From assembly GCF_002286985.1 (NCBI RefSeq), contig NZ_NSKC01000004.1, positions 124,001-188,000 of the forward strand: DNA of 64,000 bases, read 5' to 3'. The translations under genes were made by a program, and so were the position numbers. The notes beneath the pieces are model-generated. The model searched no databases. It saw only the letters and a list, made by a program, of their open reading frames with translations, and was not told the DNA's origin. Below, one piece after another: positions 44,086 to 52,144 of this stretch. The stretch's first letter is position 1. Every line of letters starts with the position of its first letter. The DNA is from Halorubrum salipaludis. Its GTDB lineage: Archaea; Halobacteriota; Halobacteria; Halobacteriales; Haloferacaceae.

Positions 44086-45129
44086 ATGCTCGATTTTTAC
44101 CGACGATTGCACCGCGCGATCAGCCCGACCTCGGGCGACGGAGACGAGCCTCGCACCGACGGCGGCGTCGTGAGCGACGGCGCTGCGGCGAACGCCGGCT
44201 CGGGTGACGATCCGGGACCGATAGCGCGGCTCAGCGCCGCGGTCGACGACCGCTTCGGGAGCGACTTCGCCGAGTCGTCGATATTCTGGCTCCCGCCGTT
44301 CCTGCTGATGGGGCTGTTCGTCTACGGCGCGGTCATCTGGAACCTCCTCATCTCGCTGACCGACTACCAGGGGTTCGCGAACGCACCGGACTACTCGGAC
44401 CTCGACTTCGAGATGTACACGCGTGCGCTCGCGGACTCCGGCTTCATCGACGCCGCAGTCAACACGCTCATCCTGTTGATCGCGTTCACGGCGGGGACGC
44501 TCGCGGTCGGCCTCGTGCTCGCGATCCTCATCGACAGGGGGATCCGGTTCGAGAACACGTTCCGGACGATCTACCTCCTGCCGATGAGCCTCTCGTTCGT
44601 CGTGACCGCGCAGTTCTGGCTGTGGATCTACAACTACAACAACGGGATCGCCAACAGCGTCATCGGCGTGTTCGGCCTCGGACCGGTGAGCTGGCTCGGT
44701 AACCAGGCCGTCGTCCTCTACGCCGTCATCTTCGCACTGATGTGGCAGTTCTCGGGGTACGCGATGGTCGTGTACCTCGCCGGGCTCCGCGCGATTCCGG
44801 ACGAGCACTACGAGGCGGCCAAGGTCGACGGCGCGTCGACACTGAAGATGTACTGGCGCGTGATCATTCCGCAGCTGAAGGGCGCGACGATCAGCGCCGC
44901 CGTGGTGCTGATGGTGTTCGGCATGAAGGCCTTCGACTTCCTCTACTCGCTCGTGGGGGGGTACCGGCCGCCGAACGGCGCCGACATCCTCGCGACGAAG
45001 ATGGTCCGCGAGGCGTACTCCAACTCGCAGTGGGCGTACGGCGCGGCCATCGCGATCGTCCTCTTCGGGATGGCGCTCGCGGTCATCGGCCCCTACCTCG
45101 TCTACGAATACCGGAGGAACAACCTATGA
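44086..45129 (+). CDS. Sugar ABC transporter permease (MalF-like)
   Basis: 347 residues with six membrane helices after an acidic N-terminus. The EAA loop that contacts the ATPase is EAAKVDGASTLKMYWRVIIP. It is 9 bp after the binding protein and overlaps the second permease by 4 nt. Confidence 0.92.
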   Translation: MLDFYRRLHRAISPTSGDGDEPRTDGGVVSDGAAANAGSGDDPGPIARLSAAVDDRFGSDFAESSIFWLPPFLLMGLFVYGAVIWNLLISLTDYQGFANAPDYSDLDFEMYTRALADSGFIDAAVNTLILLIAFTAGTLAVGLVLAILIDRGIRFENTFRTIYLLPMSLSFVVTAQFWLWIYNYNNGIANSVIGVFGLGPVSWLGNQAVVLYAVIFALMWQFSGYAMVVYLAGLRAIPDEHYEAAKVDGASTLKMYWRVIIPQLKGATISAAVVLMVFGMKAFDFLYSLVGGYRPPNGADILATKMVREAYSNSQWAYGAAIAIVLFGMALAVIGPYLVYEYRRNNL

Positions 45130-46073
45130 CCGACGACGAACTCCGAACCGACGGAAGCGGCGCGACGGCGAGAGCGACGGGAATCCGTCGGACTCTCGAT
45201 CGGCTGACTGTCGAAGACCTCGCGCTGTACGTCGTGTTGGTCTTGGCCGCGGGGTTTTACCTCGTCCCCATCGAGTCGGGACTGGTCACCTCGTTCAAGA
45301 CCGGCACCGCCATCATCGAGACGGCCCCGTTCGCTCCGCCGGGAGCGTCCGGGTTCACGTTCGAGAAGTGGCGGACGGCGATCGACGCCCTGCTGCGCGG
45401 CATGGGGAACAGCCTCCTGTACGCCGTGCCGGCGACGATCATCTCGGCGCTCATCGGGAGCGTCACGGCGTACGGACTGACGATTCCGAACTGGAAGGCG
45501 TCGTACAAGGCGCTGGTGCTCGCGCTCATCATCGCGGGGATCTTCATCCCGTACCAGGCGGTGCTGGTTCCGCTGACCCAGTTCTGGTCGCAGTGGGTCC
45601 AGCTCGGCGACGCGCTCTCGTTCGTCTGGGCGCTCGGGATCGACGACGACTACGTCGGGATCGTGGAGCTCGTGATCACCCACGTCGCCTACGGGATCCC
45701 GATCTGTACGCTCCTGTTCCGGACGTACTACAAGACGATGAGCGACGAGATGATGGAGTCGGCCCGCCTCGACGGCGCGTCGCTGCGCCGCGTCTACCGG
45801 CGGATCGTCCTGCCGCTTTCCGGGCCGATGTTCGCCGTGGTGCTCATCTACCAGTTCACGCAGATCTGGAACGACCTGCTGTTCACGCTGGTGATCGTCT
45901 CGACGGAGTCGAGCCCCGCGGCCCCGGTCGTGCTGATCCTCGCCGGGCTCGGGACCTCGATGGAGGGGCAAGACTTCGCGCTCCGGATGGCCGGGGCGTT
46001 CTTCGCGGCGCTCCCGACGCTCGCGGTGTACATCCTCTTCGGCGACGAATTCGCCGAGGGGGTGGCGGCGTGA
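45126..46073 (+). CDS. Sugar ABC transporter permease (MalG-like)
   Basis: 315 residues with six helices and the EAA loop ESARLDGASLRRVYRRIVLP. Start ATG 45126 overlaps the preceding stop. After the stop a 168-bp gap with two tandem hairpin repeats separates it from the ATPase gene. Confidence 0.92.
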   Translation: MTDDELRTDGSGATARATGIRRTLDRLTVEDLALYVVLVLAAGFYLVPIESGLVTSFKTGTAIIETAPFAPPGASGFTFEKWRTAIDALLRGMGNSLLYAVPATIISALIGSVTAYGLTIPNWKASYKALVLALIIAGIFIPYQAVLVPLTQFWSQWVQLGDALSFVWALGIDDDYVGIVELVITHVAYGIPICTLLFRTYYKTMSDEMMESARLDGASLRRVYRRIVLPLSGPMFAVVLIYQFTQIWNDLLFTLVIVSTESSPAAPVVLILAGLGTSMEGQDFALRMAGAFFAALPTLAVYILFGDEFAEGVAA

Positions 46074-46093
46074 CCCGTACGCGCATGCGGATG

Positions 46094-46157
46094 GCGTGCG
46101 ACGACACCGCGGTCCGCACGCGGACGGTGTGCGACGACACCGTGGTCCGCACGCGGA
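46094..46157 (+). repeat. Two tandem 33-bp hairpin repeats between the permease and ATPase genes
   Basis: Copies begin at 46096 and 46129 and share a 29-nt unit. Each forms a 7-bp stem: GCGTGCG (46094-46100) with CGCACGC (46115-46121), and GTGTGCG (46127-46133) with CGCACGC (46148-46154), the second with one G-U pair. They could act as a stabiliser, an attenuator or a pair of operators. Confidence 0.6.
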
Positions 46158-46241
46158 TCCCGGGCGGGGCCGCCGACGCCCCGAGACGGGAGTCGGCGCG
46201 ACGCGCAAACGACTACTCGACAGCGACCACAACTCAAAGAC

Positions 46242-47393
46242 ATGGCAACGCTTGAACTCGATTCGGTAACGAAGACGTTTCAGGACGGCGACGAGGAGGT
46301 CGTCGCCGTCGACGACATCTCGATGTCGATCGACGACGGGGAGTTCCTCGTCGTCGTCGGTCCGTCGGGCTGTGGAAAGTCCACGACGCTGCGGATGATC
46401 GCCGGCTTGGAGACGATCACCGATGGCACGCTCAGCATCGACGACCGGGTCGTCAACGACGTGAAGTCCCAGGACCGGGACATCGCAATGGTGTTCCAGT
46501 CGTACGCGCTCTACCCGCACATGAGCGTTCGGGAGAACATGTCGTTCGGACTCGAGGAGTCGACCGACCTCCCGGACGACGAGATCGCCCGGATGGTCAC
46601 GGAGACGGGAGAGCTGCTCGACATCGGTGAGCTCCTGAACCGGAAGCCGAAGGACCTCTCCGGGGGCCAACAGCAGCGCGTCGCGCTCGGCCGCGCGATC
46701 GTCCGCGACCCCGAGGTGTTCCTGATGGACGAGCCGCTCAGCAACCTCGACGCGAAGCTCCGCGCAGAGATGCGCACGGAGCTCCAGCGGCTTCAGGACG
46801 ACCTCGGCGTCACGACGGTGTACGTCACCCACGACCAGACCGAGGCGATGACGATGGGCGACCGGATCGCCATCCTCGACGGGGGCGAGCTACAGCAGAT
46901 CGCCGAGCCGCTGAAGTGTTACCATGAGCCGGCCAACCAGTTCGTCGCGAGCTTCCTCGGCGAGCCCTCGATGAACTTCTTCGACGTGAGGCTCGACGGC
47001 GACCGGCTGGTCGGCGACGTCTTCGAGTACCCCGTCGGCGACGACGTGCGGTCGGACCTCGGGGAGACGACCGACCTCGTCTTCGGGATCCGGCCCGAGG
47101 CGGTCGAGCTCGTCGAGGGGAAGAGCGACGCGCACGAGTTCGAGATGACCGTCGACGTCGTCGAGCCGATGGGCGACGAGAACACGGTGTACCTCCACTT
47201 CGACCCCGACGCAGACCCCGAGTCCGCGGAGACGCTCGTCGCGACGATCGACGGGTTCACGCGCGTCAGCGAGGGTGACTCGGTGGTCGCGCGGATTCCG
47301 GAAGACGCGATCCACCTCTTCGACCGGGCCACGGGCGAGGCGCTCCACAACCGGTCGATGGAGGACGCCGCCGACCAGGTCGACCTCGCCTGA
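46242..47393 (+). CDS. Sugar ABC transporter ATP-binding protein (MalK/UgpC-like)
   Basis: 383 residues. Walker A GPSGCGKST, Q-loop MVFQSYALYPH, signature LSGGQQQRVALGRAIV, Walker B FLMDEPLSNLD and the switch His in YVTHDQTEAMTMGD are intact. A C-terminal TOBE/MalK regulatory domain follows (FFDVRLDGDRLVGDVFEYPV, IRPEAVELVEGKSDAHEFEM). It powers the two permeases encoded upstream. Confidence 0.94.
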   Translation: MATLELDSVTKTFQDGDEEVVAVDDISMSIDDGEFLVVVGPSGCGKSTTLRMIAGLETITDGTLSIDDRVVNDVKSQDRDIAMVFQSYALYPHMSVRENMSFGLEESTDLPDDEIARMVTETGELLDIGELLNRKPKDLSGGQQQRVALGRAIVRDPEVFLMDEPLSNLDAKLRAEMRTELQRLQDDLGVTTVYVTHDQTEAMTMGDRIAILDGGELQQIAEPLKCYHEPANQFVASFLGEPSMNFFDVRLDGDRLVGDVFEYPVGDDVRSDLGETTDLVFGIRPEAVELVEGKSDAHEFEMTVDVVEPMGDENTVYLHFDPDADPESAETLVATIDGFTRVSEGDSVVARIPEDAIHLFDRATGEALHNRSMEDAADQVDLA

Positions 47394-47433
47394 CCGGACG
47401 CGGACCCGAGTTCGTCGCTTTTTCCGAGCCGCC

Positions 47434-48114
47434 TCACCAGTAGGCGGTCCGATCGACCCCCTCGGCGAGGAGCGCCGCGGCGGCGACGTGGGCGTAGGCG
47501 CACCAGCCGAGCGCGAGGAGCGCGGCGACGCTCCGCGCGGCCGTCGCCGCGAGCGCGCTCCACGCGACGACGACGAGCACGGTCGCGCCGACCCACGCGA
47601 GGAAGTACGTGCTCGACGCCGTGCCGCGGAGGGCGTCCCGCCGGAGGCCGGCGCGGAGCCCCTCCCGAACGCTCACGACGGCCGCCGCCGGGAAGAGGTA
47701 GCCGCAGGCGACCGTGACGAGCAGCGCGGCGGTCGCGAGGGTCGCGAGGGTCACGCCGCCGAGCGCGTCCGGGACCGTCCCGCTCGCGACGACGTAGCCG
47801 GCGGCGACCACGGTGACGCCCGCGGGGAGGAGGTAGACGGCGGCGACGCCGAACAGCCGGCCGGCGATCCGGGCCGTGGAACCCGTCGCCAGCGGCGGGA
47901 ACCCGTCGCCCGCGAGGACGCCCCCGAGGAGGCCGAGCCACGCGAGGAGGGGGACGACGGCGAGCGCGAGCGGCGCGGCCAGCGACCAGTCGGGCCAGAG
48001 GCGCGCCGCGAACCGGACCAGCGCCCCGCACAGCAGGAGGGTGGCGAGGCACTTCGCGGTGCCGTCGAGCCGCGTTCGGTCCGCGAGCGGGTACCGGAGC
48101 GCGTCGAGGAACAC
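47434..48114 (-). CDS. DUF4013-like membrane protein
   Basis: 226 residues, starting with GTG 48114 (an in-frame ATG is lacking nearby). About five to six hydrophobic segments rich in Ala, Leu and Val lie after LRYPLADRTRLDGTAKCLAT. This pattern matches the DUF4013 membrane family of haloarchaea, which has no known activity. It is convergent with the ABC ATPase gene. Confidence 0.7.
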   Translation of the reverse strand: MFLDALRYPLADRTRLDGTAKCLATLLLCGALVRFAARLWPDWSLAAPLALAVVPLLAWLGLLGGVLAGDGFPPLATGSTARIAGRLFGVAAVYLLPAGVTVVAAGYVVASGTVPDALGGVTLATLATAALLVTVACGYLFPAAAVVSVREGLRAGLRRDALRGTASSTYFLAWVGATVLVVVAWSALAATAARSVAALLALGWCAYAHVAAAALLAEGVDRTAYW

Positions 48115-48216
48115 GTCAGATCCTCTCGCCGGCGCCGCGCAAAACGATGACGGTCGCGGGTCGGATCGCCCGCAGTCGGAGCGCTCGCAGAGGGTCCACG
48201 CCCGGGCACGTCGCGC

Positions 48217-48636
48217 TCACTCGCGGACCCGCTCGACTTCGCGTCGGAGCCCGTCGCGGACGCGCTCGGCGATGTCGTCGGCGTCGCCGCGGTCGGCGGT
48301 CTCGGCGTCTTCCGTCTCCAGCAGGCGGTCGAGCTTGCGCTCGAACTCGCGCTCGTCGATCTCGCCGCGGGCGTAGCGCTCGCGGAGCGCGCGGAGGGCG
48401 GGGTCGTCGGGGGCGTCCGCGTCGCCGCCCTCGTCGCCATCGTCCGGCAGCGGCTTCGTCAGCGTGTGGAGAACGGGCAGCGCCACGAACAGCCCGAAGA
48501 ACCAGACGAGCGGCAGCGACCACCAGAGCCCGGTGACGAGCGGGGCCGCGACGCCGGCGCCGACGACGAGGAGCGCGAACATCCGCCGCCAGCGGTGGCG
48601 GACGTTCCACGCGATCCGGCGGGGGAGACCGGTCAT
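48217..48636 (-). CDS. Two-helix membrane protein with C-terminal SHOCT domain
   Basis: 139 residues from the ATG giving MTGLPRRIAWNVRHRWRRMF. Two helices (about 19-38 and 40-60) are followed by an acidic linker and a SHOCT motif (LRALRERYARGEIDEREFER). SHOCT domains are short helical hairpins found on oligomeric or membrane proteins and give no catalytic clue. Confidence 0.8.
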   Translation of the reverse strand: MTGLPRRIAWNVRHRWRRMFALLVVGAGVAAPLVTGLWWSLPLVWFFGLFVALPVLHTLTKPLPDDGDEGGDADAPDDPALRALRERYARGEIDEREFERKLDRLLETEDAETADRGDADDIAERVRDGLRREVERVRE

Positions 48637-48695
48637 ACGTCGGTCGACGCCCGCGAGTGGCAAATCGGTTTCGTCGCGAAGCGGCGGGCGCGATC

Positions 48696-49175
48696 TCAGT
48701 CGAGTTCGAAGCGGAGCCGGTCGCCCGGGCCGACGCCGTTGCGCTCGCTCCACCCCCGCGGCACTTCGAGGACGTATCGGCCGGTTCCCGAATAGCGGGT
48801 GTACGGGCGCGACTCGGGCGCCGCCTCGTGGACCTCGGTGACGGTGCCGTTCGGCGCGACGAAGACGATGTCGAGTCCGAACGACATTCCCCGCATCACG
48901 TACCCGCGCTCGGCCGTCTCGTCGTGGACGAACAGCATCCCCTCGTCGGCCGCGAGCTCGTCGGTCTCGGAGAGGCCGACGTACTGCTTCGCGAGGCCGT
49001 CGGCGACGCGCGCCTCCACGACCGCGAGCGACTCGCCCGTCTCGCCGTCGACCGCCTCGACGGTCACGGTGTCGTAGCCCGCGATTAGGAGAGTCGGGTT
49101 CGCCGCGATCGCGGCGACGAGGAGGAGGGCGATGGCGGCGGAGGCGCCGGCGATCGCGAGGAGACGGCGGTTCAC
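48696..49175 (-). CDS. DUF192-family exported protein
   Basis: 159 residues with a GTG start. An N-terminal hydrophobic anchor (about 5-30) precedes the DUF192 fold: GLSETDELAADEGMLFVHDE, RGYVMRGMSFGLDIVFVAPN and GTGRYVLEVPRGWSERNGVG. The family is widespread and extracytoplasmic in many organisms, with unknown activity. Confidence 0.88.
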   Translation of the reverse strand: MNRRLLAIAGASAAIALLLVAAIAANPTLLIAGYDTVTVEAVDGETGESLAVVEARVADGLAKQYVGLSETDELAADEGMLFVHDETAERGYVMRGMSFGLDIVFVAPNGTVTEVHEAAPESRPYTRYSGTGRYVLEVPRGWSERNGVGPGDRLRFELD

Positions 49176-49236
49176 GGTCGATCCTCGGACCGCAGAAAGA
49201 AACCGTTTTCCGCTCCGAGCGGGTTTGAACCGGTGA

Positions 49237-49310
49237 GGGCTCGTGGTCTAGCTGGTTATGACGCGGCCTTTACAAGGCTGAGATCGGCGGTTCGAACCCG
49301 CCCGAGCCCA
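49237..49310 (+). tRNA. tRNA-Val (anticodon TAC)
   Basis: A 74-nt cloverleaf. Acceptor GGGCTCG (49237-49243) pairs with CGAGCCC (49303-49309), discriminator A. The anticodon loop TTTACAA has TAC at 49271-49273, flanked by CGGCC/GGCTG with one G-U pair. The T arm has TTCGAAC. CCA is not encoded and there is no intron. Confidence 0.96.
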
Positions 49311-49671
49311 CTTCCTGCGGCGAGCAATCCGCGAGCCGCAGGTGTGGCGGGCGCGGTTCGAACTACGCGAGACGAGCGAAGCGAGTCTCGCCATCGAGTT
49401 CGAACCCGCCCGAGCCCACTGTCGCTGTCGCGAGCAACCCGCGAGCGGCAGCGACATACCTGTTTGAGGGCGGATTCGAACCAGGGAACGGAGCGAGCGA
49501 AGTGAATGAGTTCGAACTCTCCGTGATCTCAGTCATACTCCACCCGGGGTTGAGCCACAGAGTGATTGAATATATACTACTCGAATACCAGCTCAGCGTT
49601 CTCTGATACGCGTTGATTGCATATGAGAGCGATAGATTCATCCATAATCCGACCGATGTGCGCTCGGATGC
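49311..49671. repeat. tRNA-Val 3'-end copy with covarying hairpins, then AT-rich leader of the Fic gene
   Basis: The last 21 nt of the tRNA (49290-49310) recur exactly at 49398-49418. Hairpins: 49314-49342 (CCTGCGG/CCGCAGG), 49367-49391 (GCGAGAC/GTCTCGC, loop GAGCGAAGCGA) and 49420-49456 (TGTCGCTG/CAGCGACA). The first and third share the core CGAGCAAYCCGCGAG though their stems differ. The remainder (to 49671) is AT-rich with no gene seen. The layout suggests a remnant att site of an integrated element. Confidence 0.6.
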
Positions 49672-50853
49672 ATGAGGGAGCGTGATTTAGGAGATACGGC
49701 CCCCGGAACGCTCGTCTCGTACGGGCGTGACTCCTACTACAAGCCCGAGCCGCTTCCGCCGTCACGGGAGCTGGATCTCACCGATCGGTTCTACGAGACG
49801 CTCGCGGACGCCACGTTCTGGCTGGGCCAGCTCAGCGGGATCAGTCGCGAACTCGACTTCCCGCCCCTCCTCTACACGTCTCTCTTGCGGAAGGAAGCGA
49901 TGGAATCCGCCGAGATCGAGGGGGCAGATATCGACTACAACGCCCTCTACAGTCTCGAAACACGCGCTCTCGACGATTCGGTAGACGCCAACGCGCTCGC
50001 GTCCCGCTCGTCGTCGAAGACCACGAAGGACACGCGTGAGGTGCTGAACTACGAGCGAGCCGTCGAGGACGGTATTCGAGCGATAGACGACGGCGAATCG
50101 CTCAGCGTCGACCTGCTACACGCGCTCCACGAGACGCTTCTCAGTGGGGTCCCCGACGACCGCGTCGACACCGAGACCGTCGGAGAGTACAAGACGCGCC
50201 CGAACCACCTCGGGGACTTCCTTCCCCCAGTACCGGGCGTCGTCGATGGACTCATGGACGCGCTGATGACGTACTACCGGACGGGGGGGCGGTATCATCC
50301 CCTCATCGATATCGCGCTCTTTCACTACCAGTTCGAGACGATCCACCCCTACGGCGACGGAAACGGTCGGCTCGGACGCCTCCTGATCACGCTGCACCTG
50401 TACGATCACGGCTACCTGCAACGCCCGAACCTCTACCTGAGCGAGTACTTCAACCGGAACAAGCCGACCTACGTCGACCGGATGACGGCGGTACGGACGG
50501 ACGGCGAGTGGGAGGCGTGGCTCGCGTTTTTCGTCGAGGGGATCGCCAAACAGGCCGAGGAATCCGTCACGCGCACGCTCGCGCTCGACGAGCTTCGACG
50601 GCGGTACGAGAACGAGTACGGTGGTGTCGCCTACACGAAAAATCGGCTCGCCTGCAAGCTCTTCGAACGGCCCTACCTGACGACCAAGACCGTCGCAAAA
50701 TCGTTCGACGTCGACCACTCGACGGCGTCTCGCGCAATTGCCGCCCTAGAGGAAGACGGCGTTCTCGAAGAAGTTACCGGGAAAGCACGGAACAAGGAGT
50801 ATCGGGCGAGAGAGATTTTCGAGATCCTCGAACGACCACCGCAGACCTACTAG
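49672..50853 (+). CDS. Fic-domain protein with N-terminal inhibitory motif and C-terminal winged helix
   Basis: 393 residues. The Fic motif is HPYGDGNGRLGR (225-236), intact apart from Tyr in place of the usual Phe. An upstream inhibitory helix has S79-AEI-E83-G84, matching (S/T)xxxE(G/N) of class II Fic proteins, which blocks ATP until displaced. The C-terminus has a winged-helix segment (TTKTVAKSFDVDHSTASRAI). Relatives AMPylate or otherwise modify proteins; some form toxin modules. No separate antitoxin gene is adjacent, which fits self-inhibition. The position just after a tRNA 3'-end repeat suggests horizontal arrival. Confidence 0.88.
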   Translation: MRERDLGDTAPGTLVSYGRDSYYKPEPLPPSRELDLTDRFYETLADATFWLGQLSGISRELDFPPLLYTSLLRKEAMESAEIEGADIDYNALYSLETRALDDSVDANALASRSSSKTTKDTREVLNYERAVEDGIRAIDDGESLSVDLLHALHETLLSGVPDDRVDTETVGEYKTRPNHLGDFLPPVPGVVDGLMDALMTYYRTGGRYHPLIDIALFHYQFETIHPYGDGNGRLGRLLITLHLYDHGYLQRPNLYLSEYFNRNKPTYVDRMTAVRTDGEWEAWLAFFVEGIAKQAEESVTRTLALDELRRRYENEYGGVAYTKNRLACKLFERPYLTTKTVAKSFDVDHSTASRAIAALEEDGVLEEVTGKARNKEYRAREIFEILERPPQTY

Positions 50854-50933
50854 TACAGATCCGCTCAGCCGTTCACCGATCAGTTGCAAACCGGCCATAG
50901 CGTTTTGTGCGCTCGCCGTGACGTAGGTCCCGC

Positions 50934-51614
50934 ATGCCCGAAGAAACCGTTCACGAGTCGCGGAAATCTCGGAGCCGACAGGCGCTCGCAACCTACTTCC
51001 GGCGCATCGCGCGGGCACTCGGGCGCGGGGAACCGGTCCCGGTCGACGACGCCGGCACCGTGACCGTCGACCCCGCGGCGGAACAGGAGGTCGAGATCGA
51101 GCTCGAACGCGAGGACGGGACGGTCCACTTCGAGGTCGAGATGGAATGGCCGGAGGCGGAGGGCGAGATCGACGACGAGGCCGCCGCGAGCAAGGCGACC
51201 TTCGAACTGTACGCGGACAGCGCCGGCGACTGGCGCTGGCGGCTCGTCCACGACAACGGGAACATCATCGCCGACGGCGGCGAGGGGTACTCGGACAAGC
51301 GCGACGCCGAGTCCGGCATCGAGAGCGTCCAGCGGAACGCCCCCGGCGCCCACGTCGTCGACGTCTCCCGCGACGAGGAGGCGCCGGAGGAGGGGGGCAG
51401 CGACGCGACCTTCGAGCTGTTCCGCGACAAGGCGGACGAGTACCGCTGGCGGCTCCGCCACGCCAACGGGAACGTCATCGCCGACGGCGGACAGGGGTAC
51501 GCCTCCAAACAGAAGGCGAAACAGGGCCTCAACAGCGTGAAGTCGAACGCGCCCGGCGCCGCCGTCGAGGAGCCGGACGACGAATCGGGCGACGAAACGG
51601 AAGAAGAGGAGTAA
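50934..51614 (+). CDS. Amphi-Trp domain plus two DUF1508 (YegP/HVO_2922-type) repeats
   Basis: 226 residues. The N-terminal part (EQEVEIELEREDGTVHFEVE) matches the amphi-Trp domain. Two similar repeats follow: ATFELYADSAGDWRWRLVHD with NIIADGGEGYSDKRDAESGI, and ATFELFRDKADEYRWRLRHA with NVIADGGQGYASKQKAKQGL. These are DUF1508/YegP units. The very acidic tail is halophilic. Function is unknown. It is 7 bp upstream of the DUF5518 gene, so co-transcription is likely. Confidence 0.85.
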   Translation: MPEETVHESRKSRSRQALATYFRRIARALGRGEPVPVDDAGTVTVDPAAEQEVEIELEREDGTVHFEVEMEWPEAEGEIDDEAAASKATFELYADSAGDWRWRLVHDNGNIIADGGEGYSDKRDAESGIESVQRNAPGAHVVDVSRDEEAPEEGGSDATFELFRDKADEYRWRLRHANGNVIADGGQGYASKQKAKQGLNSVKSNAPGAAVEEPDDESGDETEEEE

Positions 51615-51621
51615 TCGGCCG

Positions 51622-52095
51622 ATGGTCCCCGACGACACGCCCTCCACCGACGACACCCCCTCGGACGACGGGATCGCCTCCGTCGACGCGCCCGCGACGG
51701 ACACGAGTGAACCCGCCTCGAACGACTTCCTCGCGCCCGGCGACGACGCGCCCGCGGAGCTGGTCGACGTGCTCGTGTACGGGCTCGTCGGCGGGATCGC
51801 CGGCTCGGTCCTGTCGTTCGTTCCCTTCGCCACCGTGCTCGGCGGCGCGGTCGCCGGCTACCTCTGCGGCGGCCGGCCGGCGGACGCGCTCAAGACAGGC
51901 ACGGTCGCCGGCGTCGTGATGACGCTGCCGTTCGCGGCCGTGGTGGCCTTCCTGCTGTTCTTCCTCGGGATCGCCGGGGCGCCCGCGGAGTTCGGGATCG
52001 TCGCGCTGTTGGTGGTCGGTCTCGCGGCCACCTACACCCTCGGGTCCGGGATCGTCGGCGGCTATCTCGGTCACTACCTCCGGGGGAGACTGTAG
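51622..52095 (+). CDS. DUF5518-like membrane protein
   Basis: 157 residues. An acidic, disordered N-terminus of about 45 residues precedes hydrophobic segments at about 50-80, 85-118 and 120-145 (GGIAGSVLSFVPFATVLGGA, YLCGGRPADALKTGTVAGVV). The glycine-rich GGAVAGYLCGG pattern fits the small DUF5518 membrane family. No activity is known. Confidence 0.78.
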   Translation: MVPDDTPSTDDTPSDDGIASVDAPATDTSEPASNDFLAPGDDAPAELVDVLVYGLVGGIAGSVLSFVPFATVLGGAVAGYLCGGRPADALKTGTVAGVVMTLPFAAVVAFLLFFLGIAGAPAEFGIVALLVVGLAATYTLGSGIVGGYLGHYLRGRL

Positions 52096-52144
52096 CCGCG
52101 GACCGCACCGCTTATTCGCCGCCCGTTGCTACCTCGGCCCGGAC

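Noticed and set aside
42706-44808. Long minus-strand frame opposite the sugar-transporter genes
   Set aside because: Shadow of the binding protein and permease; Asp/Val/Arg-rich translation.
46074-46241. CRISPR-like array between the permease and ATPase genes
   Set aside because: Only two copies of a 33-bp unit, no spacers of even length and no cas genes; better described as tandem hairpins.
49311-50900. Complete integrated genomic island at tRNA-Val
   Set aside because: No integrase is visible and no further copy of the 21-nt tRNA end was found after the Fic gene, so only a remnant is claimed.
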